Assembly (NCBI RefSeq): GCF_030411955.1 | Contig: NZ_JASNRA010000018.1 | Coordinates: forward strand, 57,772 to 105,695 | Direction of reading: 5' to 3' | Source of the DNA: Massilia sp. YIM B02443 | Lineage (GTDB): Bacteria > Pseudomonadota > Gammaproteobacteria > Burkholderiales > Burkholderiaceae_D | DNA: 47,924 nucleotides | In this document: piece by piece, positions 15,058 through 21,881 of the stretch | How the letters are laid out: each line of letters opens with the position of its first letter | Position numbering within the stretch: the first letter of the stretch is position 1 | The notes under the pieces: model-generated | Told to the model about the DNA's origin: nothing | Seen by the model: the letters and a program-made list of their open reading frames with translations, nothing else | Databases searched by the model: none | Program-made: the position numbers and the translations under genes

Positions 15058-16074
15058 TCAGGCCGGTTTGACCCGCTTACGCAGCAGACTGCCGGCCGCG
15101 TTATCCTCGAACCGGCTGGCCTCCTCAATGTAGCCATGGACCGTGCCGTCGTGGCGCCAGCCTCCTTGCTTCTTGATGTCGCGGAAGTCGGCTCCGGCGC
15201 GGTGCGCGCTGGTGGCCATGCCACGCCGCAGACTGTGACTAGACAGGTCTAGCACGTAGTCGAGTTTGACCAGTGTCGCGCAATCCTCCAGGATCGTATT
15301 CACGCTGCCCACGCCCAGAGCGGCGCTGGCCACCGTCCCCCACTTGCTGATAGACCGAAACACCGGTCCGGCCATGATGTCGGCGGCGTCGAGCCAGGCG
15401 CGCAACGCCGCCGCCGGGCAGCAAGGGCCGTCGCTGTACGGGATCGCCTTGATGATCCCTTCGCCCAGTTGGTCAGTCTTCGAGCGCGGCAGCATGATCT
15501 CGATGCCCTCGGGTGTCCAGCCAATATGTCCGACCTCGATGGCGACCAGCTCGCTGCGCCGCAATCCGCCGAAAAAACCGATCTGCAAAAGTGCGTTGTC
15601 GCGCGTCGCCTTCAACGTGCCGGCGCTGACCAGCTGCACCACGATACGTTCCAGGTCCTCGATTGGAAGGGCCTTGGCCCTCTTCTTCGGGCGGCCGTGC
15701 GTGCGTGCGATCCCCGTCAGTGTCTTGCGCACGGTCGGTGTCGAAGCCGGATTGGGGAAGCCCAGGTGGACGTGCCACTGCGACAGTGCCGTCAGGCGCA
15801 ACGCCAAGGTGCGGGGATTGAGGGTCGGCGCGTAGGTGAGCAGGTATCGGATGATCGCCGCTTCGTCGGCCGGCAACACGCCGCCCCACGCCAGGTAGTG
15901 GTTTACGGCGGACCGGTACGCCCGGCGCGTGTTGTCGGCCGTGGCGGCGGCCAGGACGGCGCGGTGCTGGGCTGCGAGCACGGCGTCCACAGCTGTAACG
16001 GCAGAGTGCAGCGCCGACGCTGGGTGTGCATCGTTATTTTCGGCGCCGTTGTCGGCGGGTTCGGGGGTGGCCAT
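15058..16074 (-). CDS. tnpS: TnpS-like tyrosine recombinase (cointegrate resolution)
   Basis: 338-residue phage-integrase-family recombinase. The N-terminal SAM-like core-binding domain covers about residues 35-130. The catalytic domain has GGLRRSELVAIEVGHI (first Arg), SHSLRRGMATSAHRAGA (His-x-x-Arg) and GGWRHDGTVHGYIE, where the Tyr is the nucleophile. It lies divergently from a KfrA-domain gene with a palindrome-rich gap between. This is the Tn4651 arrangement in which TnpS and TnpT together resolve cointegrates. Length is close to that of Tn4651 TnpS (about 320). Confidence 0.85.
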   Translation of the reverse strand: MATPEPADNGAENNDAHPASALHSAVTAVDAVLAAQHRAVLAAATADNTRRAYRSAVNHYLAWGGVLPADEAAIIRYLLTYAPTLNPRTLALRLTALSQWHVHLGFPNPASTPTVRKTLTGIARTHGRPKKRAKALPIEDLERIVVQLVSAGTLKATRDNALLQIGFFGGLRRSELVAIEVGHIGWTPEGIEIMLPRSKTDQLGEGIIKAIPYSDGPCCPAAALRAWLDAADIMAGPVFRSISKWGTVASAALGVGSVNTILEDCATLVKLDYVLDLSSHSLRRGMATSAHRAGADFRDIKKQGGWRHDGTVHGYIEEASRFEDNAAGSLLRKRVKPA

Positions 16075-16260
16075 GGCTGTGTTGCTCGCGGTCGGGCTTG
16101 TAACGGGGGTTACGGCAGGATAGCACGCTGCGGATCGGCATCGGTGTCGATAATCTACATTATCGAGCCTAATTATTCACTCATTTCGGATCGATTTTAT
16201 ATCGTAATATAACGTACCATTACGTATTACACCGCACGTTATCTTATCCAAGGAGCGATC
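16075..16260. promoter_or_regulatory. Probable resolution site and divergent promoters between tnpS and tnpT
   Basis: The 186-base gap holds several dyads: GTAAC-GGGG-GTTAC near 16106-16119; an 8-4-8 palindrome TCGATAAT-CTAC-ATTATCGA at 16147-16166, a good candidate for the recombinase crossover core; and interlocking CGTAAT...ATTACG (16203-16224) and GTAATA...TATTAC (16204-16230) arms that could bind the KfrA-domain protein. The right half is much more AT-rich than its surroundings. By analogy with the rst site of Tn4651, this is where cointegrates would be resolved. Confidence 0.7.
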
Positions 16261-17229
16261 ATGGCCAAAGCCGGTATCCTGTACTCCCACGTCGCCAAGG
16301 CGGCCGCCCAGCTGACCGCCGCCGGCAAGAACGCCACCGTCGACACCGTGCGCGAGGCCTTGGGCGGCACCGGCAGCAAGAGCACGATCGCGCCAATGCT
16401 TAAACAATGGAAGGCGCAGCACGAAGGCGAGGTCGCGGCGGCGGGCGCGGGCGTGCCGGCCGATCTGCTGGAGGCGATCAAGGGCGTCTACGACCGGGTG
16501 CAGGTAGGCGCGCAGGTTCAGGTCGAGCAGCTGCGCATTGAGCACCAGCTGGCGGCACATAAAGTCGCACAAGCGGCGGAGGCGCTGCGCGAAGAGGTGC
16601 GCCAGCTTGGCATAGAGCGCGAAGCCCTGAAAGCCGAACTGCACAGCGTAATGGCGGCGTTCGCGCGCGAGCAGGCTGCCCGGCATCAAGATGCGGTGGC
16701 GATCGCCGCCCTGGAATCAGAAAAGACGGGGCAGGCCCAGCGCCTGGCCGACCGCACGGCCGAGGTCCGGGAGCTGGCGGACCAGCTGGCGCAGGCGCGG
16801 CGCCAGTTCGAGCACTTCCAGGAGGCGAGCGCGGCCCAGCGGCAGGATGACAAGCACGCCTACGAAACGCGGATTGCCCGCGCCGAACAGGAGGCGGCCA
16901 CGCTGCGCGCCAACTTCCAGGACGGCCGCGAGGCGCTGGCCGTGCTGCGGAGCGAGAAGGCCCAGCTGGAACACACATTGCACGAGCAGCGAGACGCGGC
17001 CAGGGAGCAAGCCCGCAAGCTGTACGAGGCCACGGAAGGACTGACGGCGACGCGCGAGTTAGCTAGCAGCAGGCAGTTTGAACTGGAAATGGTGGTGGAA
17101 CGCCTGGAGCATGCCCACCAGGCGAATGAGCGGCTGGAGGCTCGCGTTAGCGAGCTGGAGGGCGAGAACGCGGATTTGAAAAAGAAACCCGCCGCAGCCA
17201 GTCCGAAAACACGGAAGACAAAAACGTAA
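16261..17229 (+). CDS. tnpT: TnpT-like auxiliary protein with KfrA N-terminal DNA-binding domain
   Basis: 322 residues: a KfrA_N-type helix-turn-helix domain at about residues 1-60 (VDTVREALGGTGSKSTIAPMLKQWK) followed by about 230 residues of Glu/Gln/Ala/Arg-rich coiled coil. The C-terminus is basic and short (ASPKTRKTKT). AAGGAG lies five bases before the ATG. In Tn4651 the equivalent TnpT binds the resolution site and helps TnpS. KfrA-like plasmid regulators share the fold, but the position beside tnpS and tnpA favours the transposon role. Confidence 0.82.
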   Translation: MAKAGILYSHVAKAAAQLTAAGKNATVDTVREALGGTGSKSTIAPMLKQWKAQHEGEVAAAGAGVPADLLEAIKGVYDRVQVGAQVQVEQLRIEHQLAAHKVAQAAEALREEVRQLGIEREALKAELHSVMAAFAREQAARHQDAVAIAALESEKTGQAQRLADRTAEVRELADQLAQARRQFEHFQEASAAQRQDDKHAYETRIARAEQEAATLRANFQDGREALAVLRSEKAQLEHTLHEQRDAAREQARKLYEATEGLTATRELASSRQFELEMVVERLEHAHQANERLEARVSELEGENADLKKKPAAASPKTRKTKT

Positions 17230-17245
17230 AGCGCTTTACCTTTTT
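17226..17245 (+). terminator. Palindrome with T-run at the tnpT stop codon
   Basis: GTAAAGCGCTTTAC (17226-17239) is a perfect 14-bp palindrome containing the tnpT stop codon and followed by CTTTTT. As RNA it makes only a 5-bp stem with a GCGC loop, so termination would be weak. It may instead be a binding site for the dimeric KfrA-domain protein. Confidence 0.4.
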
Positions 17246-17284
17246 AAATTTAATGGGTTCGAATGATGCGAACCATTGTCAGGG

Positions 17285-17330
17285 CGATCCTTCTACCGGC
17301 GCACCACACAAACCTTTCAGCGAAGGATCG
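17285..17330 (+). promoter_or_regulatory. Stem-loop that can mask the tnpA ribosome-binding site
   Basis: CGATCCTTC (17285-17293) is exactly complementary to GAAGGATCG (17322-17330), with a 28-base loop. The right arm contains the only Shine-Dalgarno-like AAGG before the tnpA ATG at 17337. Pairing would hide it and lower transposase translation, a common way to restrain transposition. Visible from sequence only; folding is not tested. Confidence 0.55.
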
Positions 17331-17336
17331 GACCGA

Positions 17337-20297
17337 ATGCCACGCCGCTCACTGCTGTCCGATACCGAACGCGACAGCTTATTGGTATTGCCACAAAGTC
17401 AGGATGATTTGATTCAGCAATACAGCTTCACGGATGCCGACCTGGCGTTGATCCGGCAGCGGCGCGGGGCAGCGAATCGCCTTGGGTTTGCGGTCCAGAT
17501 GTGCCTGTTGCGCTATCCCGGCTACGCGCTTGCCAGCGACACCGCGCTGCCGGATTCGGTGTTGCACTGGATCGCCAAGCAGGTGCGCAGCGACGCCGGC
17601 GCCTGGCCGGAATACGGCGAGCGGGAGAAGACGCGCAACGAACACCTGCACGAGCTGCGCGCCTACCTGGGACTGTCAGTCTTCGGCCTGCCGGACTTCC
17701 GCAAGCTGGTGGACAGCCTGGCCGACCTCGCTATGCAGACCGACAAGGCGATGGTCCTCGCCGCGCATTCCCTTGAAACGCTGCGCCAGAAGCGCATCAT
17801 CCTGCCGGCGCTCACTGTCATCGAGCGGGCCTGCGCCGAGGCCGTGACGCGGGCCAACCGGCGCATTTACCGCGCGCTGATCGATCCGCTGGAGCGGCAC
17901 CACAAGCGCTCGCTTGACAACCTGCTCAACGTGGCGCCTGACATGAGCATCACCTGGCTTGTGTGGCTGCGCCAGTCTCCGCTCAAGCCCAATTCCCGCT
18001 ACATGCGCGAACACATCGAAAGGCTCAAGGTGTTTCAGTCTCTGGCACTGCCGGAGGGGCTTGGCCGCCAGATCCACCAGAATCGCCTGCTGAAGATGGC
18101 GCGCGAGGGTGCGCAGATGACGCCGCGCGACCTGGCGAAGTTCGAGGATGAGCGGCGCTATGCGACACTGGCGGCGCTGGCCATCGAAGGCATGGCCACC
18201 GTGACGGACGAACTGGTCGACCTGCACGACCGCATCATGATCAAGCTGTTCAGCGCGGCCAAGAACAAGCATCAGCAGGACTTCCAGAAGCAGGGCAAGG
18301 CCATCAACGACAAGGTGCGCCTGTACAGCCGAATCGGGCGCGCGCTGGTCGAGGCCAAGGAATCCGGCATGGACCCGTATGCCGCGATCGAGGCCGTGCT
18401 GCCGTGGACAGACTTCACGCAAAGCGTGACCGAGGCGGCAGAACTGGCCCAGCCCGAGACGTTCGACCACCTGCACCTGGTGGGAGAGCAGTACAGCACC
18501 CTGCGGCGCTATACGCCTGAGTTCCTCGATGTGCTTCGGCTTAAAGCTGCGCCGGCGGCGCAAGCGGTGCTGGACGCGATCGACGTCCTGCGCGAGATGA
18601 ACATGACCGGGGCGCGCAAGGTGCCGGACGATGCGCCGATCGCGTTCGTGAAGGCGCGGTGGAAGCCCCTGGTCATCACCGACGACGGTCTTGACCGCCG
18701 CTTCTACGAGATTTGCGTCTTGTCGGAGCTGAAGAATTCGTTGCGGTCGGGCGACATCTGGGTGCAGGGTTCGCGCCAGTTCCGGGACTTCGAGGAATAC
18801 CTGCTACCCACGGAAAAGTTCGGGGCGATGAAATCAGCGCGCGAGCTGCCGATCGCGGTCAACCAGGACTGCGACCAGTACCTGCACGACCGCTTGCTCT
18901 TGCTCGAACAGCAACTGGCCACCGCCAACCGGCTCGCGCTGACGAACGAACTGCCCAATGCGATCATTACTGAGACAGGACTGAGGATCATCCCACAGGA
19001 CGCCGTGGTGCCGGACGAGGCCCAGGCGCTGATTGACTTCGCCAGCGGCATGCTTCCCCGGATCAAGATCACCGAACTGCTGATGGACGTGGACGACTGG
19101 ACCGGTTTCACGCGCCACTTTGTCCATCTTAAGAGCGGGGAGCAGGCCAAGGACCGGACGTTCCTCATGTCCGCGATCCTGGCCGACGCCATCAACCTCG
19201 GCCTGACCAAGATGGCGGAATCGAGTCCCGGCGCCACTTACGCGAAACTGTCCTGGTTGCAGGCCTGGCACATCCGGGACGAAACCTATTCGGCCGGCCT
19301 GGCTGAACTGGTCAACGCCCAGTTCAAGCACGCCTTCGCTGCGCACTGGGGCGACGGCACAACGTCGTCGTCGGACGGCCAGCGCTTCCGCGCGGGCGGC
19401 CGGGCCGAGAGCACGGGCCACATCAACCCCAAGTACGGCGCCGAGCCCGGCAAGCTGTTCTACACCCATATTTCCGATCAGTACGCGCCGTTCAGCACCA
19501 GAGTGGTCAACGTCGGCGTGCGCGACTCGACCTATGTGCTCGACGGCCTGCTGTACCACGAATCGGACCTTCGCATTGAGGAGCACTATACCGACACCGC
19601 CGGCTTCACCGACCACGTGTTCGCGCTAATGCACCTGCTGGGTTTCCGCTTCGCGCCGCGCATCCGCGATCTGGGAGACACCAAGCTGTACGTGCCGGCC
19701 AAAGTGGGCGATCACCCCGCCTTGCGCTCGATGATCGGCGGCAGCCTGAACGTCAAGCACCTGCGCGCACACTGGGACGACGTGCTGCGCTTGGCCGCCT
19801 CGATCAAGCACGGCACCGTCACAGCGTCGCTCATGCTGCGCAAGTTAGGCAGCTACCCGCGCCAGAACGGCCTGGCGATCGCGCTGCGCGAGCTGGGGCG
19901 GATCGAGCGCACGCTGTTTATCCTGGACTGGCTCCAGAACGTCGAGCTGCGCCGACGCGTACACGCCGGTTTGAACAAAGGCGAAGCGCGCAATGCGCTG
20001 GCCAGGGCGGTATTCATCCACCGGCTGGGCGAGATCCGCGACAGGTCGTTTGAGCAGCAGCGGTACCGCGCCAGCGGCCTGAATTTGGTGACGGCCGCAA
20101 TCGTACTGTGGAACACGGTCTACCTGGAGCGGGCGACGCAGGCCTTACGTGAGAAAGGCAAGTTGCCAGACGACGGTATGCTGCAATTTTTGTCACCGCT
20201 GGGCTGGGAGCACATCAACCTGACCGGGGACTATGTGTGGCGCCAGCAGCGTATAGCCGAAGGCGGGTTCAGGGAGCTGCGCAAGCCCCAAGAGTAG
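17337..20297 (+). CDS. tnpA: Tn3-family transposase TnpA
   Basis: 986-residue transposase from the ATG at 17337 (MPRRSLLSDTERDSLL, the usual N-terminus of the family). The frame stays open to 17253, but that part lacks family similarity and spans the stem-loop. The DUF4158 N-terminal DNA-binding region covers about residues 1-165 and the C-terminal DDE_Tnp_Tn3 domain about 560-950. Catalytic residues are D680 (SSSDGQRF), D753 (TDTAGFTD) and E883 (NKGEARNALARAV). These agree with D679/D751/E881 of Tn4430. No stop or frameshift is present, so it should act on the 38-bp repeats. The 3' end faces the right repeat, with one convergent gene in between. Confidence 0.93.
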   Translation: MPRRSLLSDTERDSLLVLPQSQDDLIQQYSFTDADLALIRQRRGAANRLGFAVQMCLLRYPGYALASDTALPDSVLHWIAKQVRSDAGAWPEYGEREKTRNEHLHELRAYLGLSVFGLPDFRKLVDSLADLAMQTDKAMVLAAHSLETLRQKRIILPALTVIERACAEAVTRANRRIYRALIDPLERHHKRSLDNLLNVAPDMSITWLVWLRQSPLKPNSRYMREHIERLKVFQSLALPEGLGRQIHQNRLLKMAREGAQMTPRDLAKFEDERRYATLAALAIEGMATVTDELVDLHDRIMIKLFSAAKNKHQQDFQKQGKAINDKVRLYSRIGRALVEAKESGMDPYAAIEAVLPWTDFTQSVTEAAELAQPETFDHLHLVGEQYSTLRRYTPEFLDVLRLKAAPAAQAVLDAIDVLREMNMTGARKVPDDAPIAFVKARWKPLVITDDGLDRRFYEICVLSELKNSLRSGDIWVQGSRQFRDFEEYLLPTEKFGAMKSARELPIAVNQDCDQYLHDRLLLLEQQLATANRLALTNELPNAIITETGLRIIPQDAVVPDEAQALIDFASGMLPRIKITELLMDVDDWTGFTRHFVHLKSGEQAKDRTFLMSAILADAINLGLTKMAESSPGATYAKLSWLQAWHIRDETYSAGLAELVNAQFKHAFAAHWGDGTTSSSDGQRFRAGGRAESTGHINPKYGAEPGKLFYTHISDQYAPFSTRVVNVGVRDSTYVLDGLLYHESDLRIEEHYTDTAGFTDHVFALMHLLGFRFAPRIRDLGDTKLYVPAKVGDHPALRSMIGGSLNVKHLRAHWDDVLRLAASIKHGTVTASLMLRKLGSYPRQNGLAIALRELGRIERTLFILDWLQNVELRRRVHAGLNKGEARNALARAVFIHRLGEIRDRSFEQQRYRASGLNLVTAAIVLWNTVYLERATQALREKGKLPDDGMLQFLSPLGWEHINLTGDYVWRQQRIAEGGFRELRKPQE

Positions 20298-20305
20298 GAA
20301 ATATT

Positions 20306-20878
20306 CTAGAAAAGGGAAGATTCAGTTCGCGGCTGCGTGAATCGATTCCCCCGCCCCTCACGCAAGATTCTTAGCTTCTCTAAATAAACCAAGCCCTGCC
20401 AGCCTGGTGTGGCCAGATTGAGCCCTGGGTATTGCCGGCGGCAGTTTTCCAGGGCAGGCGACTGAGCATTGCGTTCTTCGTCACGCAGCGCATCCGAGGC
20501 GCCTCTGATAATTCGTGCAGCTTCCTCGCGCTCTCGCTGTTCTTCTTGTCTAGCGCGTAAATCCAGTGCTCGGGCATGCTCCAGTTGAAGCCGCTGTACC
20601 TCCAGCATGGCAATGAAGCGTTCAGTGTTTTCGGCTAGTAGCTGACGCTCGGCGTCGGTAAGAAGCTGGCCAGCGCTTGATCCATAAACGGGCACCGCCC
20701 CGGTGTCATAGGAGCCGTATAGGAGCTTGAAGCACTCGGAGCCGAGGACGGTGAACCGCCCATTCTCCCGCACGATGTGGATGCGTTTGTACACGCTGTG
20801 GCGACAGCCGTCGCGCTGACAAATTATCCGATCTCCTTTGTCTACCTCGACTACTGCCATCAGCTGCGCGTTCGACAT
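20306..20878 (-). CDS. Hypothetical protein with Cys-rich N-terminus and coiled coil
   Basis: 190 residues, not recognised. The N-terminal 60 residues look like a small zinc-binding or beta domain (ICQRDGCRHSVYKRIHIVRE with C20, C25, H27; then GSECFKLLYGS with C49). Residues about 80-135 form a charged coiled coil (LLAENTERFIAMLEVQRLQ then Arg/Glu-rich). The end is basic. It lies inside the transposon, convergent with tnpA at 8 bases and 122 bases from the right repeat. It is therefore transposon cargo, or a part of the transposon's own biology. Confidence 0.65.
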   Translation of the reverse strand: MSNAQLMAVVEVDKGDRIICQRDGCRHSVYKRIHIVRENGRFTVLGSECFKLLYGSYDTGAVPVYGSSAGQLLTDAERQLLAENTERFIAMLEVQRLQLEHARALDLRARQEEQREREEAARIIRGASDALRDEERNAQSPALENCRRQYPGLNLATPGWQGLVYLEKLRILREGRGNRFTQPRTESSLF

Positions 20879-20923
20879 CTTTTATTTTTCCAAGCAAAGA
20901 CCGCCCCCGGTCATAAATGTCGA

Positions 20924-20936
20924 CTATACAGTATAG
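20924..20936. promoter_or_regulatory. Palindrome upstream of the 20306-20878 gene
   Basis: CTATAC-A-GTATAG lies 46 bases before the start of the minus-strand gene. Read on the minus strand it contains TATACT, a good -10. A repressor site overlapping the promoter is plausible; no regulator is assigned. Confidence 0.4.
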
Positions 20937-21000
20937 GGTCAGGGCGTTTGCAAGTCGACTGCGCGGAATGGTTTGCGGGCGATATGCTCGGCCAAATCGC

Positions 21001-21038
21001 CTTAGCGCCCGATTTTTTCCGTTTTCCCTATTCGCCCC
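21001..21038 (-). repeat. Right 38-bp terminal inverted repeat of the Tn3-family transposon
   Basis: Reads CTTAGCGCCC...CCCTATTCGCCCC on the plus strand; its reverse complement equals the left repeat except at base 5. Immediately outside it, CCCCTT-TGT-AAGGGG forms a small perfect dyad with the repeat's own CCCC. Confidence 0.92.
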
Positions 21039-21057
21039 TTTGTAAGGGGGTTCTGGT

Positions 21058-21591
21058 TTGCGAGTACCCGACATCGAACTGACCGAGCGAGAGACCGATC
21101 TCCTGAACCAAATCAGGTTCCGCTACACATCGCATGATGAGCTCCGTGCGTCTCTTATGCCGATGGCAGGCCTGACCGAGTCGTTATTGGAACGCGGTGC
21201 GATCCCCGAGGTGCGGCTTTTATACTTCACCGATCCCGAGCGCAATCCAGGAGGGCGCGGGAAATCCCGTCAGCAGGTTTTCGAGAATAACGGCATCTCA
21301 GGTACTGAAATCTATGCTCATGGGAATTTCCTGAAGTTTCTCGAATACTTCATTTATGGCCCTGCCCTTCCGCCGAATATCGTCGCGAAATTCACGGAGG
21401 CCATGTCGTTCTCCGGGCATTTGACCTATGGGGACATCAACGACCTGGCTCCTGCTGCACGTGCCGCTGTGCGATCAGCTCGGCTTAATCCACACGAGGC
21501 CGCGGAAGAGTTCCACAAGTTAGCGCTTGAGTGCGGCGCAATGCCGTCTGGGGCCGAGAGTATCCGGAAGTCGGTCCTCGCTGTGCGCTAA
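21058..21591 (+). CDS. Hypothetical protein abutting the transposon end
   Basis: 177 residues from a TTG at 21058; an in-frame stop (21043-21045) lies just upstream. TAAGGGGG lies 7 bases before the TTG and could be the ribosome site. The next ATG would give a protein lacking 33 residues. The sequence is hydrophilic and evenly protein-like (TERETDLLNQIRFRYTSHDE start, GNFLKFLEYFIYGPALPPNI middle), with no family I recognise. The transposon end sits 20 bases upstream, so the native promoter, and perhaps the true 5' end, may have been lost. It does not continue the sqr gene cut at the other transposon end. Confidence 0.6.
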   Translation: MRVPDIELTERETDLLNQIRFRYTSHDELRASLMPMAGLTESLLERGAIPEVRLLYFTDPERNPGGRGKSRQQVFENNGISGTEIYAHGNFLKFLEYFIYGPALPPNIVAKFTEAMSFSGHLTYGDINDLAPAARAAVRSARLNPHEAAEEFHKLALECGAMPSGAESIRKSVLAVR

Positions 21592-21695
21592 GCCCCTAGG
21601 CTCCAGCGACCCGACCTTACGACCGGACGAGTGGTCCTCGCCCGCCTGAGCACATTGTGAGTCCGCCGCAGCCAGACGATCAGCGAAATTGCGCA

Positions 21696-21881
21696 CTACC
21701 TGCTCTTGCCGGCCCTGCCAGGCTTCCTTCTGCCACGCGTATTGGTTTCTTTCGTCCGGCTTTTGCGGCCGCGACGTCGCTGAACCTCGCCGTAAGCGAT
21801 GAACCCGGCCGCGATGATGCCAAAGATAACCCCGACCAGTACCGTCAGATCCCGCATCTCGTCCGTAACAACCAGGTTCAT
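21696..21881 (-). CDS. Small membrane protein coupled to the copper ATPase
   Basis: 61 residues: one strong membrane segment (about residues 11-31, LTVLVGVIFGIIAAGFIAYGE) followed by a very basic tail rich in Arg, Lys and Gly. Its ATG overlaps the stop of the copper ATPase gene (ATGA), which argues for a real, translationally coupled gene despite the small size. The topology suggests the tail is cytoplasmic. A role as regulator or subunit of the pump is a guess from position. Confidence 0.6.
   Translation of the reverse strand: MNLVVTDEMRDLTVLVGVIFGIIAAGFIAYGEVQRRRGRKSRTKETNTRGRRKPGRAGKSR

Larger units (their letters stand above)
5859..21038. mobile_element. Tn3-family (Tn4651-type) transposon carrying sulfite-oxidation genes
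   Basis: A 15,180-base unit bounded by 38-bp inverted repeats that begin GGGG and end CTAAG, as in Tn3-family elements, and differ at one base. The right part has the Tn4651-type order: tyrosine recombinase (minus), recombination-site gap, KfrA-domain protein and Tn3 transposase (plus). Cargo at 7210-14911 comprises YeiH, LysR, sigma/anti-sigma, DUF305, beta-propeller, sulfite dehydrogenase and cytochrome c genes. The five bases outside the left end (TACTT) and the right end (TTTGT) do not match. The flanking genes also differ (sqr on the left, an unrelated gene on the right). The present copy is therefore not the direct product of one clean insertion. Confidence 0.85.

Noticed and set aside
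21039..21060. The CCCCTT-TGT-AAGGGG dyad as the end of a further transposon
   Set aside because: Half of it is the end of the right 38-bp repeat and the rest is a G-run; no second 38-bp-like repeat follows.
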